A DNA stretch of 46,714 nt from contig JAJFUE010000135.1 in assembly GCA_021372575.1 (NCBI GenBank), positions 1-46,714 on the forward strand, written 5' to 3'. Position 1 is the stretch's first letter. The number at the start of each line of letters is the position of its first letter. Made by a program: the position numbers and the translations under genes. Shown here piece after piece: positions 14,662-23,625 of the stretch. Origin of the DNA: a bacterium (GTDB lineage Bacteria > Sumerlaeota > Sumerlaeia > MVZB01). Below the pieces are notes generated by a model that made no database searches, was not told the DNA's origin, and was given only the letters and a program-made list of their open reading frames with translations.

Positions 14662-17187
14662 ATGGCGATCGAGACTTATTACCCGTTCCAGGAAGCCGAG
14701 CCGAAGTGGCAGCAAAAATGGGCCGAGCGCGGGCTGTTCCGCGCCCAAATCGACGGCAAGCGGCCCAAGGCCTACGTCCTCGAGCAGTTCCCCTACCCCA
14801 GCGGCAAGCTGCACATGGGCCACGTCCGCGTCTATACGATCGGCGACGCCATGGCCCGCTTCCGCCGCATGCAGGGCTTCGACGTCCTGCACCCCATGGG
14901 CTTCGACGCCTTCGGCCTGCCCGCCGAGAACGCCGCCATCCAGCGCGGCGTGCGCCCCGCCGACTGGACCGAGCAGTGCATCGACGCCATGCGCGCGCAG
15001 CTCGACCGCCTCGGCATGAGCTACGACTGGGACCGCGAGGTCGTCACCTGCCGCGACGACTACTACCGCTGGAACCAGTGGATCTTCATCAAGATGTGGG
15101 AACAGGGGCTCGTCGAGCGCCGCAAGGCCGCTGTCAACTGGTGCCCCAAGTGCCAGACGGTTTTGGCCAATGAACAAGTGATTAACGGAAGGTGCTGGCG
15201 CCACGAGGACACCGAGGTCGATGTCCGCCAGCTCGACCAGTGGTTCCTCAAGATCACCGATTACGCCGACGAACTCCTGCGCGACCTCGACGACAAGCTC
15301 GCCGCGTGGCCCAACCTCGTCACCGCCCAGCAGCGCAACTGGATCGGCCGCAGCGAAGGCGCGCTCGTCAAGTTCAAGGTCAAGGAAACCGGCGAGGACC
15401 TGCCGATTTTCACCACGCGCCCCGACACGCTCTTCGGCGTCTCGTTCATGGTCATGGCCCCCGAGCACCCCAAGGTCCAGGAGTGGATCACGGGCCGCCC
15501 GAACGAGGCCGAGGTCAAGAACTTCATCAACAAGATCGTCCTCGAGGGCCGCGAGCGGCGCACCGACGAGGCCGCCGAAAAAGAAGGCTGCCCGCTCGGC
15601 ATAACCGCGATCAACCCCGTCAACGGCCGCGAAGTCCCGATCTGGATCGCCAACTTCGTCCTTATGGAATACGGCACCGGCGCGATCATGGCCGTCCCCG
15701 CCCACGACCAGCGCGACTTCGAGTTCGCGAAAAAATTCAACATCCCGATTCACGTCGTCATCGAGCCGGAGGGGCAGAAGCTCGACGCGGCGACAATGAC
15801 CGCGGCTTACACCGAGCCCGGCAAGATGGTCAACTCCGCGCAGTTCGACGGCATGGATTCAGTCCCCGCCAAGCGCGCGATCGTCGAGTGGCTCGCCGGC
15901 CGCAACCAGGGCGAGCCCACCGTGCAATACCGCCTGCGCGACTGGCTCATCTCGCGCCAGCGCTTCTGGGGCACGCCGATCCCGTTCATCTACTGCGAGC
16001 ACTGCGGCCTCGTGCCGGTCTCGGTCGATGAACTCCCCGTCAAGCTGCCGAAGGACGCCAAGTTCGGCGACGGCAGCCCGCTCGCCGGCGTGCCCGAATT
16101 CGTGAACGTCACCTGCTCCAAGTGCGGCGGCAAGGCCCGCCGCGAGACCGACACGATGGACACGTTCTTCGACAGCTCGTGGTATTTCCTGCGCTATTGC
16201 GACGCGAAAAACGCCGAGCTGCCGTTCGGCGGCGAGGCCCAGTCGTGGATGCCGGTCGATCTCTACGTCGGCGGCAAGGAGCACGCCATCCTGCACCTGC
16301 TCTACTCACGGTTCTTCACGAAGGTCCTGCGCGACATGGGCCTCATCAAGCTCGACGAGCCGTTCAGCCGCCTGCTCACGCAGGGCATGGTCCTGGCCGA
16401 GGGCCGCGACCCGCGCACCGGCGATGTCCGCTTCTTCAAGATGTCCAAGTCGATCGGCAACGTCGTCGATCCGAGCGAAATCATCGGGCAATACGGCGCC
16501 GACGCCGCCCGCATGTTCATCCTGTTCGCCGCCCCGCCCGACAAGGACCTCGAGTGGACGACCGCCGGCGTCGAAGGCATCGCGCGTTTCATGAACCGCC
16601 TGTGGCGTTACCTGCAAACGAATCTCGAAGCGCTCAAAAAAGGCTTCTCAGAAAACGGCGACGTCGCGCCCTCCGAGCTCGCGAGCGCCGAAGACCGCGC
16701 GCTCCTGCGCCAGGTGCACGAGACGACCCGCCGCGTGACGCTCGACATGGGAGAGCGCCAGCAGTTCAACACCGCGATCTCGGCGTGCATGGAACTCCTC
16801 AACGCGCTTTACGGTTGGGAGCTTCGCGACGACTCGCTTGCGCGCCGCCTCGCCGCGACTGCCATGTCGCGCCTCGCCCTGCTCATCAGCCCGTTCGCCC
16901 CGCACCTCGCCGAGGAAATCTGGAGCCAGATCGGCGCCGCCGGCCTCGTCGCCGAGCAGCCCTGGCCGGAGTGGAACCAGGATGCGCTGCGCGTCGATGA
17001 AATCGAGATCGCCCTTCAGGTCATGGGCAAGGTCCGCGGCCACATGATGGTCGGCGTCAGCGAGGCCGAGGAAGCGATCAAACAACGCGCCCTCGCCGAC
17101 GAAAAGGTCAAGCAGTTCACCGACGGCAAAACCATCCGCAAGGTGGTCTATGTCAAGAACAAGCTCGTCAACGTCGTCGCGAATTGA
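14662..17187 (+). CDS. leuS: Leucyl-tRNA synthetase
   Basis: An 841-residue class I aminoacyl-tRNA synthetase that charges tRNA-Leu. The HIGH-type motif HMGH is at residues 51-54 and KMSKS at about 593-597. The zinc-binding CPKC in the first connective region, the editing domain (TTRPDTLFGVSFMV) and a second CEHC/CSKC zinc module are all present, and DSSWYFLRY is typical of bacterial LeuRS. The ATG at 14662 begins the conserved MAIETYYPFQEAEPKWQ; the frame is open 19 codons further but that part is not conserved. It is the first chromosomal gene after the tRNA and is followed by about 0.9 kb of repeat-rich DNA. Confidence 0.98.
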   Translation: MAIETYYPFQEAEPKWQQKWAERGLFRAQIDGKRPKAYVLEQFPYPSGKLHMGHVRVYTIGDAMARFRRMQGFDVLHPMGFDAFGLPAENAAIQRGVRPADWTEQCIDAMRAQLDRLGMSYDWDREVVTCRDDYYRWNQWIFIKMWEQGLVERRKAAVNWCPKCQTVLANEQVINGRCWRHEDTEVDVRQLDQWFLKITDYADELLRDLDDKLAAWPNLVTAQQRNWIGRSEGALVKFKVKETGEDLPIFTTRPDTLFGVSFMVMAPEHPKVQEWITGRPNEAEVKNFINKIVLEGRERRTDEAAEKEGCPLGITAINPVNGREVPIWIANFVLMEYGTGAIMAVPAHDQRDFEFAKKFNIPIHVVIEPEGQKLDAATMTAAYTEPGKMVNSAQFDGMDSVPAKRAIVEWLAGRNQGEPTVQYRLRDWLISRQRFWGTPIPFIYCEHCGLVPVSVDELPVKLPKDAKFGDGSPLAGVPEFVNVTCSKCGGKARRETDTMDTFFDSSWYFLRYCDAKNAELPFGGEAQSWMPVDLYVGGKEHAILHLLYSRFFTKVLRDMGLIKLDEPFSRLLTQGMVLAEGRDPRTGDVRFFKMSKSIGNVVDPSEIIGQYGADAARMFILFAAPPDKDLEWTTAGVEGIARFMNRLWRYLQTNLEALKKGFSENGDVAPSELASAEDRALLRQVHETTRRVTLDMGERQQFNTAISACMELLNALYGWELRDDSLARRLAATAMSRLALLISPFAPHLAEEIWSQIGAAGLVAEQPWPEWNQDALRVDEIEIALQVMGKVRGHMMVGVSEAEEAIKQRALADEKVKQFTDGKTIRKVVYVKNKLVNVVAN

Positions 17188-17429
17188 TGCGCCAACGAAT
17201 AAAAGCCTGGGAACGCCACTCTCCCGAGTGGTATGTGTTTAGCGCCATCCAAAAGTGGAATTTGAATTTGACCCTGAAGGGGTCGCCTGGCAGGTTGTTG
17301 AAATAGTCCCGCAGGGACGGCCGCTTTCAGCCCGCCACGGCAGTGGCGGGGAAAAGCCCAATATAATCTCAAGTCCCGGAGGGACGACCGAACACATCAT
17401 TCGGATAGAATACGTTTTTCAACACCTTG

Positions 17430-17615
17430 CTAGTGTCGCGTCAAAATCATGTGTCGGATTTGTTTTTGAACCGCGAAGCGGTTCGATCCCTAAGCCGGGG
17501 GTTGGTTTGGCGAGCTTGCGAGTCAAGCCTACCCCCGGTCGAATCAAGATATTTTTGGACCCGGTTTACCGGTTCGATCATCATACCGGCCACTTGACGC
17601 GTGACATGACACTAG
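17430..17615. mobile_element. MITE-like element with imperfect terminal inverted repeats
   Basis: The left end CTAGTGTCGCGTCAA (17430-17444) is repeated inverted at 17594-17615, where 7 extra bases split the word. Inside lies a long imperfect hairpin around CCGGGGGTTGG and CCTACCCCCGG (about 17495-17540) and the palindrome GAACCGCGAAGCGGTTC. At 186 bases with no coding capacity it fits a miniature inverted-repeat element. The mobilising transposase is not in the window. Confidence 0.45.
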
Positions 17616-17711
17616 TTCAGCAGCCCCGGGTGGAGCGAGGCTGTTGCGAGCGCAACCCTGGGACCAGACGCAAAAAAACATCTCAGAGCCCTGTAGGGGC
17701 GATATAGTGTG

Positions 17712-17739
17712 TTTTTCGTTGACAGGCACAAATGGCGTT
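17712..17739 (+). repeat. Dispersed repeat containing TGACAGGCAC, copy 1
   Basis: The word TTTTTCGTTGACAGGCAC and the following AAATGGCGTT match a second copy at 18353-18382 in the same orientation, about 640 bases away. I recall similar GGTGACAGGCACC words as dispersed intergenic repeats in several GC-rich bacteria. Confidence 0.5.
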
Positions 17740-18103
17740 CCTTGCGCAGGTGGCCGTGCTGGTCGCCGTGCTGCTTGTGCTGGCGGACGTAGCGAACAAA
17801 GGTGGTTTGACGGTCGATCGGATGCGGGCGGCATTGAAGCGGTTGCGACGACTGTGCGGAGTGTATGGTCTGTGACGCCGCAACACGATGAGCGAAAGCC
17901 AAACCCGCAACTTGAAAAAAAAGAAAACCTTTAAACAGCGCTGTAACCCGAAACTCCCACTTCCAATAAGAACTCACGACGCAAACTAAAGTTTGGACTC
18001 CGAACAGGAAATTCCATCTCCGCTTGTCCGGAGTTCTACCCAATGTTAAGCTATGTCATCAACCGGCCAGTGGCTTTCGCTTCAATCGGCCGTGAGGCAT
18101 CTG

Positions 18104-18346
18104 ATGATGTTTCTAAAAATCACACATCTGCTGCTGTCTTTGGTTATGATTTTCCAGGCACTTTGTGTGCTCACCTGTGCAGTCGTCGTGGTCATTTCTT
18201 ATCACACGGGCATTCCTGAGAAAACAGAGTATCTCGAAACGCTTGGCATCAATGCGCTCCTGCTTGCTTTGGTGCTGGCACTCTGGATCATGACGCGAAG
18301 GAAAAAACCGACAAAAAACGAAAACGAGTCGCAATTCGCGGAGTAG
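18104..18346 (+). CDS. Small hypothetical membrane protein with two transmembrane segments
   Basis: An 80-residue frame. Hydrophobic stretches at about residues 5-30 (LLLSLVMIFQALCVLTCAV) and 48-62 (NALLLALVLALWIM) look like two membrane spans, followed by a short charged tail (RRKKPTKNENES). The ATG at 18104 has GAGG about 8 nt upstream; an in-frame ATG at 18053 lacks one. No family is recognised. It lies alone in a repeat-rich region, between two copies of the TGACAGGCAC repeat, so it could be a chance frame. Confidence 0.45.
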   Translation: MMFLKITHLLLSLVMIFQALCVLTCAVVVVISYHTGIPEKTEYLETLGINALLLALVLALWIMTRRKKPTKNENESQFAE

Positions 18347-18352
18347 TAAAAA

Positions 18353-18382
18353 TTTTTTCGGTGACAGGCACCAACGGCTTTT
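18353..18382 (+). repeat. Dispersed repeat containing TGACAGGCAC, copy 2
   Basis: TTTTTTCGGTGACAGGCACC followed by AACGGCTTT matches the copy at 17712-17739. The pair brackets the small membrane-protein frame. Confidence 0.5.
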
Positions 18383-18439
18383 GCCGATCAGGAAATCGGC
18401 GTTCCCACCTCAAATGACCGGCGTTCTCTTCCCGCCTTG

Positions 18440-18620
18440 ATGTTCTTGGCGCTCTTGGCGTCTTGGCGTAAAGAATCTTTTTTTGTCGCAGAGACCCGGA
18501 GAAGCGGAGAAGCAGAGAAAGAAATTTTTTAACGCCAAGACGCCAAGAACGCCAAGATAGGCATCTGAACTCAAAATCTTCTCTGCATCTCCGCGACTGG
18601 CTCTGCTTCTCCGCGACAAG
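18440..18620. repeat. Two interleaved inverted repeats built from short tandem words
   Basis: CTTGGCG-type words at about 18443-18469 are mirrored by CGCCAAG-type words at about 18531-18557. GGAGAAGCGGAG-type words at about 18483-18515 are mirrored by CTCCGCGAC/CTCTGC words at about 18583-18618. The arms are interleaved (A, B, A', B'), so both pairs cannot form simple nested hairpins. No gene lies between 18347 and 18679. Confidence 0.6.
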
Positions 18621-18679
18621 AAACCCCGCTCCGCATTCCGCACTAGGCACGTCCTCCCCGAATCCTTTAACATCCACCC

Positions 18680-21040
18680 ATGACGAACCACCGCCCCTCT
18701 CCGGTTCTGTGGCTCTCGCTGATCCTGGCGGCCCCCTTCCTGCCCGGCTTGTTGCTGCCGGGCGGCCGCGTCTTCGGCGATGCCGCCTGCGACGGTCCGG
18801 CGTTCTTCTATTTCATCGACGAGTTCGCCGGCCGCTGCTGGCGCGAGGGAATCATTCCGCTCTGGAACCCGCACGTGATGATGGGCCTGCCCTTCCTCGG
18901 CGAGGGTCAGGCCGCGCTTTTTCATCCCCTGTCCTGGCTGTTCATCGCCCTGCCGACCGGCCTCGCCACCAACTTGCTCGTGACCCTGTGCTTCGTCTCG
19001 ACCGGCCTGTTTTTTTACGGCTGGCTGCGCGCGCTCAAGCTGGGCAAGCCGGCCTCGTTTTGCTGCGCGCTCGTCTGGTGTTACTCAAGCGTCTTGATCG
19101 GCCGCATTTACGCCGGGCACCTGACCATCCTCCTGCAAATGCCCGAAATCCCGCTCATCCTGATGCTCTGGGAGCGTTACCACCAAGACCGCAAACCGAT
19201 TCGCCTGGCCGGCATCTCCCTGGCCTATGCGCTGATGATCACCGCATCCTTTCCGCAGGGCCTTTACATCTTCTCGCTCTTCTTCATGCTTTACGTGCTG
19301 ATCCATGCGGCCGCCGCCTCCGCTTCGCGCGCGGCGCTCCTGCGCGAAATCCGCGCCGTCCTCATGCTGGCCGTGTTCATCGCGCTGGGGGTGGGCATCG
19401 GCGCGGTCCAGCTTCTGCCCTCGGCCGACTTCGTCGCGCAATCGGCCCGCCAGCGGCCCTCCTACGAATTCAGCAGCACGTTTTCCTTCCCGCCGGAAAA
19501 CCTTCTGACCCTCCTCGTCCCGCGCTTTTTCGGCTGCGAACCCGAGCAGGGCCCCGGCGCCTACTGGGGCTATGGCAATTACTGGGAGATGTCGGTCTAT
19601 ATCGGCCTGCTGCCGCTGGCGCTGGTCGTGCCGGGGCTGATGGCGGCTCCCCGTCGGCGGCGCGTCGCGCTGGCCTCTTGCGCGGCGATTTTCCTCGTCC
19701 TGGCGCTCGGCAGTTACACGCCCCTCTTCCCGTTCATCTACCATTATGTCCCGTTCTTCGACACCTTCCGCGGCGCGTCCAAGAACATGCTCGTGACCGA
19801 ACTGTGCCTCGTGACGCTCGCTTCTTTTGGGCTCGACGGCATCTTGAATGAATGGGGCCGAAGCCGCCGCCTGCTCAAAGTCGCCACGATCGCGGCCGGC
19901 GCGATGCTGCTCGCCATCATTGGCACGAGCCTTTTTTTGATTCCCGGCGCGATCGCGGCCGGCTCACGCTGGCAGGCGTTGCTGCACCGGGGCATCGGCG
20001 CCGCGCAGATGGTCCCGCTCGAGGATATGCGCGACATGCTCGCCTTCTCGACCGCCGAACTGGCGCACGCCGCGATCCTTGCCGCGATGGCCCTCATCGT
20101 GCTGGCCCTCGCCTGGAGGATCCGCACGCCGCGGGCGTTCCTGGCGCTCATCATGCTGGCCGCCATGGCCGATCTGCTCGGCGTCTTCATGCCGATGATG
20201 CGCATGTATCCGGAATCGCTCGTGGCCCTGCCCAAGCCGCTGGTCGAGCCGCTGAGCGTCTCGCCTTATCCCGTCCGCATCCTGGCCCCGGGCCGGTTCG
20301 CCGACATGGTCATGCACCACGGCCTGTGTTCGGCCTCGGGGGTGATGGGCAACACGCTGGCCCGTTACAACAACTTCGCCAACAGGGTCTTGGGCCTGCC
20401 GCTCAAGACCCCGCAAACATGGGATCCGTTCGTGCAGGTTTCCCCGGCGATGAACATCCTGGCCATCGATTGGGTGATCCTGCCCTCGCCCCTCGTCAAG
20501 CCCGCGCAGCAGGCGAGCGTGCGGGCGCGTGCCGAGGACCTTTCCCTGATTCGCATCGCCGAAAGCTGCCCGCGCGCCTGGCTGGCCGCCGCGCCCATCG
20601 CCGTGAGTGACGAGTTCAAGGCGCTCGAGCATGTCATGACCCGCGGCAACGACACGCTGCGGAATCCGGTGATCGAGCATACCGCCGCCGGCATCACCGC
20701 CGCGCCATTGGGCCCGGACGAATACGCGAAAATCGTCGGGTTCTCGGCAAACCGGGTCGAACTCGAAATCAACGCCCGCCAACCCCGCGTCCTGGTGCTG
20801 TCCGAAATGTATGAGAAAAACTGGACGGCGAAGATCGGTGGCAAACAGGCCGCGGTCTTTCCGGCCAACTACCTGCTGCGCGGCGTCGAAGTCCCGGCTG
20901 GCCGCTCCCAAGTCATCTTCGAATACCGCCCGGCCCCGTTCCGCATCGGCGCCGTGATTTCACTCGCCTCGCTCGCGCTGCTGCTCGGCATCGCGGCCTT
21001 CGCATTGCGCCGCCGATCGCCGCAAACACCGCTCTTCTGA
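18680..21040 (+). CDS. YfhO-family polytopic membrane protein
   Basis: A 786-residue protein. The first 480 residues hold about a dozen hydrophobic spans, starting with VLWLSLILAAPFLPGLLLPG. An early luminal loop contains the acidic DAACDGPAFFYFIDEF and WNPHVMMGLPFLGEGQAALFHP, the layout of YfhO/GT-C-type proteins. A soluble domain follows, and a last span ends the protein (ISLASLALLLGIAAFALRRR). YfhO proteins are linked to glycosylation of lipid carriers or teichoic acids in Gram-positives; the substrate here is unknown. No clear ribosome-binding site precedes the ATG. A bidirectional terminator separates it from rsfS. Confidence 0.8.
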   Translation: MTNHRPSPVLWLSLILAAPFLPGLLLPGGRVFGDAACDGPAFFYFIDEFAGRCWREGIIPLWNPHVMMGLPFLGEGQAALFHPLSWLFIALPTGLATNLLVTLCFVSTGLFFYGWLRALKLGKPASFCCALVWCYSSVLIGRIYAGHLTILLQMPEIPLILMLWERYHQDRKPIRLAGISLAYALMITASFPQGLYIFSLFFMLYVLIHAAAASASRAALLREIRAVLMLAVFIALGVGIGAVQLLPSADFVAQSARQRPSYEFSSTFSFPPENLLTLLVPRFFGCEPEQGPGAYWGYGNYWEMSVYIGLLPLALVVPGLMAAPRRRRVALASCAAIFLVLALGSYTPLFPFIYHYVPFFDTFRGASKNMLVTELCLVTLASFGLDGILNEWGRSRRLLKVATIAAGAMLLAIIGTSLFLIPGAIAAGSRWQALLHRGIGAAQMVPLEDMRDMLAFSTAELAHAAILAAMALIVLALAWRIRTPRAFLALIMLAAMADLLGVFMPMMRMYPESLVALPKPLVEPLSVSPYPVRILAPGRFADMVMHHGLCSASGVMGNTLARYNNFANRVLGLPLKTPQTWDPFVQVSPAMNILAIDWVILPSPLVKPAQQASVRARAEDLSLIRIAESCPRAWLAAAPIAVSDEFKALEHVMTRGNDTLRNPVIEHTAAGITAAPLGPDEYAKIVGFSANRVELEINARQPRVLVLSEMYEKNWTAKIGGKQAAVFPANYLLRGVEVPAGRSQVIFEYRPAPFRIGAVISLASLALLLGIAAFALRRRSPQTPLF

Positions 21041-21062
21041 GTGGCGTCTTATAAAAAGAACG

Positions 21063-21099
21063 GCCGGCGAGACGCATGCCCCACGCGCGCCTCGCCGGC
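21063..21099. terminator. Bidirectional terminator between yfhO-like and rsfS genes
   Basis: A 9-bp GC-rich stem GCCGGCGAG/CTCGCCGGC with a 19-nt loop is followed on the plus strand by GATGATATTTTTCTC and on the minus strand by CGTTCTTTTTATAAG. T-runs on both sides between convergent genes fit a shared terminator. Confidence 0.65.
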
Positions 21100-21119
21100 G
21101 ATGATATTTTTCTCAAAAC

Positions 21120-21500
21120 TCAGGACTCAGCACTCAGGACTTGCATTTCCTTGGCGTCGCCCCACAGCGATTCCAGGTCGTAATACGCGCGCGCCTCGGG
21201 GTTCATGATGTGGACGATCACGTTGCCGTAATCGATCAGCGTCCAGCTGACGTCGGCGGGCTCTTCCCCGTTGATTGGCCTGAGCCCCTCGTCGCGCAGC
21301 TTCTCCGTGATGTTGCGCGCGATCGCGTTCATTTGCGTGCGCGAGCGGGCGGTGACGATCACGAACGCGTCCGCGAAATCGCAGATGCCGCGCATGTCGA
21401 GCACGGTGATCTGCTCGCCCTTGATTTCGTCGGCGAGCGCCGCAATGCGGCCGACCCGGCCTTCCAGGTTCTCGAGCCTCGGGCTTAAGGTTTTTGTCAA
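21120..21500 (-). CDS. rsfS: Ribosomal silencing factor RsfS
   Basis: A 126-residue RsfS (DUF143) protein, which binds ribosomal protein L14 and blocks subunit joining when nutrients are short. The family core is clear: DFADAFVIVTARSRTQMNAI, then DVSWTLIDYGNVIVHIM and YYDLESLWGDA. It starts with TTG; AGGAG 8 nt upstream supports this. It lies 15 bases after the YqeK-like gene, the order seen in many bacteria. The final residues QVLSAES and the stop codon are encoded by a short tandem repeat (CTGAGTGCTGAGTCCTGAG), so the C-terminal tail appears to come from the repeat. Confidence 0.93.
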   Translation of the reverse strand: MTKTLSPRLENLEGRVGRIAALADEIKGEQITVLDMRGICDFADAFVIVTARSRTQMNAIARNITEKLRDEGLRPINGEEPADVSWTLIDYGNVIVHIMNPEARAYYDLESLWGDAKEMQVLSAES

Positions 21501-21515
21501 ATTCGCTCTCCTCGC

Positions 21516-22199
21516 TTAGGTGGTCAAAATTTCGGTTTTGCCGTTGGGTTCCAACCCGAATTCGTGCAGCTCATCGGCGGTGAGCCACTCGCGCAGCGCG
21601 CGCACCGACCGCGGATGCAGCTCCGCCTTCTGTTTCTCGATCACGAAGCGCGTCTTATACATCAGGCACTGGCGGTAGCCCTCGTTCAGGTCGCGCCGCG
21701 CGACGTCGAGCAACTCCTCGGCGGCCTTGAACTGGCGGCCGGGCTCGCAGATGTCCGCCACGTAAAGCGCACGCGTGAGCGGCCTGACCCCGGCGTCCGT
21801 CGTCGAGTGCAGCGCCGCCGCCTCGAGCACCGCGTCATCCTTCACGCCCAGTTCGTGCTTCGCCCAGCACGCCGCGTGCAGGCCGTGCCAGATGCGCGGG
21901 TGATCGCGGTCGATGTCCGTGACCGGCTCGCCCATGTGCGCCAGCTCGTGCTCGATTTTCTCGGGCGTCAGTTCCTTGGACTGGTCGTGAATCAGCGCGG
22001 CCAGAACGGAGGCGTCGCGATCGAGGCGATGGAGTTCGGCCAGAACGGCCATGATGTGCGCCGTGCCGAGGACGTGCAACAGACGCCGCTGCGACATCCG
22101 TGTGCGCGCCCGATCAAGCAGCATTTGAACCAGGTGCTCGTGTGATGAAACGTGATGCATCATAACGCGGCCCGAAGCGGGCCGAAACCGTTCCTCCAT
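21516..22199 (-). CDS. yqeK: HD-domain hydrolase, YqeK-like
   Basis: A 227-residue HD-superfamily protein. The signature is H...(H)AALIHDQSKE near the middle, with a His-rich helix DHPRIWHGLHAACWAKHELG and ALHSTTDAG after it. YqeK enzymes cleave diadenosine tetraphosphate, and the gene commonly lies next to rsfS, as here. The nadD gene often seen with them is absent. The ATG at 22199 is chosen; the frame also allows a TTG at 22238 and ATGs near 22163, and none has a well-spaced ribosome-binding site. Confidence in the HD family is high, in the YqeK assignment moderate. Confidence 0.75.
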   Translation of the reverse strand: MEERFRPASGRVMMHHVSSHEHLVQMLLDRARTRMSQRRLLHVLGTAHIMAVLAELHRLDRDASVLAALIHDQSKELTPEKIEHELAHMGEPVTDIDRDHPRIWHGLHAACWAKHELGVKDDAVLEAAALHSTTDAGVRPLTRALYVADICEPGRQFKAAEELLDVARRDLNEGYRQCLMYKTRFVIEKQKAELHPRSVRALREWLTADELHEFGLEPNGKTEILTT

Positions 22200-22256
22200 T
22201 CCCTTATTGAATATACCGGTTAAACGGTCCCGAAACAAGTGGGGATCGCAATCATT

Positions 22257-22297
22257 TCGTGCTCGTGCTCGTGCTCGTAATCGTATTCGTAATCGAA
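22257..22297 (-). repeat. Short tandem repeat family A, copy 1
   Basis: On the minus strand this reads as GATTACGAATACGATTACGA followed by repeated GAGCACG units. It begins about 20 bases after the stop of the metallopeptidase gene and lies upstream of the YqeK-like gene. Confidence 0.75.
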
Positions 22298-22317
22298 CCG
22301 ATCATCGACTCGCCAAA

Positions 22318-23625
22318 TTACATCTTCGAGAACGACCCCTGCACCTCGACCGCGCTGCCGGCCAGGTGAATCGTGACCTTGGCCTTGTCCGTCTGCCCCG
22401 ACCAGTCGCCGCCCTTGCGCTCGAACTTCAACCCCGCCACGCGTTTCTCGAGCGCCTGCGCAACGGCCCCGGCGAATTCTTCGGCGTCCTTCGGCGTGTC
22501 CCAGCGCGTCGCCCATTTGAGCCCATGGCCCGGACCTTCAACCGTCAGTAAAATCCTGTCGCCGTTCCATCCCGCCGCCGCGCGCCGCGCCAGCGGCTTG
22601 TCGATCGACGATTCCAGCAGCGTCCTGATGCCGAACTCGCCGAAGACGTTCTGGCTCGATGCCGTCGAGTCGGTGTCGAACGGCTCGATGCGCGCGGGCA
22701 GCTCGCGTGCGAGGTATTTCTCCGGGTGCATGATCTGCTCGGTCGTCTCGGGCGGGCTCTGGAAGACCTCGCCCCGCCATGCCGCGTCCATGCCGACGAC
22801 CCACCCGCCCGACTTCGGGTGTTGCCGCGTGCGCCCCGCCAACGCCTGGAAGAAATTCATCCCCTCGAGGTACGGGAACAACACCGTCTGCTGGATCGCC
22901 GGCGGCGCCTTCTGGAATTTCGACTGGTCGATCATCAGCATGCCCGGAATCTCGCGGATCATGCTCCACGGCCGGCCGTAATGAAGCAGGTATTCGCTCA
23001 TCAACAAGGTCGCGTCGCCCTCGGCCACGGCCAGCGCCGCCATCGCGCGGTCGTCGTTCTCGTTCTCCTCGATGCCCATCCCGCGCAGGTTGTAATCCTG
23101 GTCCTGCATGGCGTGCGTGATCTCGTGGGCCAGGATCATCTGCCCGAGCGACGTGTTGATCTCGAAGTTGCGGCTGACGTAAAGCTTCTTCGTGCCGGGA
23201 TCGTAAATCCCCGCGGCCTGCTCACCCATCAGTTCCTTTAATTCCGTGGCCATGTCCATCCCGCGCGGCAGCGCGCCCATCAGCGCGTTGAACCACACGT
23301 AAAGGTCCAGCCGCTCGCCGGGATATTGCTGGCGGATCGAATCGTCGATGATCTTGTTGAGGATGGCGCGCGTCAGCTCCGCGTATTCGACCGGCGCGAC
23401 GACCGCGAACGAGCGCAACGCCACGACCTGAAGCTGCGTTTCATACACGACGCGCTTGATCTGTTCCTGCGCCAGTTTCTTCTGCGACCGGTCGAGCTTC
23501 TGCCTGAGGATGCTGATTTCCTGGTCGCGAAGATCATCCGAAGCAAAAGATGAAACAGGAAAGATGAAAGATGAAAAAATCAACAAGGCGACGAAAAATC
23601 GACTAAAGCAAGGGCTCTTGGTCAT
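22318..23625 (-). CDS. Exported zinc metallopeptidase (HExxH), family not identified
   Basis: About 435 residues. An N-terminal signal peptide (FFVALLIFSSFIFPVSSFA) is followed by a short coiled coil rich in Q, K and R. The zinc motif HEITH is near residue 167, in ILAHEITHAMQDQDYNLRG, and a likely third ligand Glu lies in AVAEGDATLLMSEYL about 40 residues later. A helical region and a C-terminal beta-rich part follow. I do not recognise a named family. ATGs at 23634 and 23625 are both possible; the second has AAGG 9 nt upstream. Both the start site and the signal-peptide codons lie in short tandem repeats. The gene is 26 bases downstream of the GT9 gene. Confidence 0.75.
   Translation of the reverse strand: MTKSPCFSRFFVALLIFSSFIFPVSSFASDDLRDQEISILRQKLDRSQKKLAQEQIKRVVYETQLQVVALRSFAVVAPVEYAELTRAILNKIIDDSIRQQYPGERLDLYVWFNALMGALPRGMDMATELKELMGEQAAGIYDPGTKKLYVSRNFEINTSLGQMILAHEITHAMQDQDYNLRGMGIEENENDDRAMAALAVAEGDATLLMSEYLLHYGRPWSMIREIPGMLMIDQSKFQKAPPAIQQTVLFPYLEGMNFFQALAGRTRQHPKSGGWVVGMDAAWRGEVFQSPPETTEQIMHPEKYLARELPARIEPFDTDSTASSQNVFGEFGIRTLLESSIDKPLARRAAAGWNGDRILLTVEGPGHGLKWATRWDTPKDAEEFAGAVAQALEKRVAGLKFERKGGDWSGQTDKAKVTIHLAGSAVEVQGSFSKM

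Larger units (their letters stand above)
17188..18103. repeat. Repeat-rich intergenic region
   Basis: No credible gene lies in these 916 bases. The region is a mosaic of short palindromic words such as CCCGCAGGGAC, TCCCGGAGGGACG, CCCTGTAGGGGCG and GAACCGCGAAGCGGTTCG, plus the MITE-like element at 17430-17615. Such mosaics are typical of decayed dispersed repeats. Small frames on both strands are GC-driven and lack ribosome-binding sites. Confidence 0.55.

Noticed and set aside
17732-17875. 47-codon frame with a hydrophobic start in the leuS downstream region
   Set aside because: There is no ribosome-binding site, it starts inside the TGACAGGCAC repeat, and the region looks like decayed repeats on both strands.
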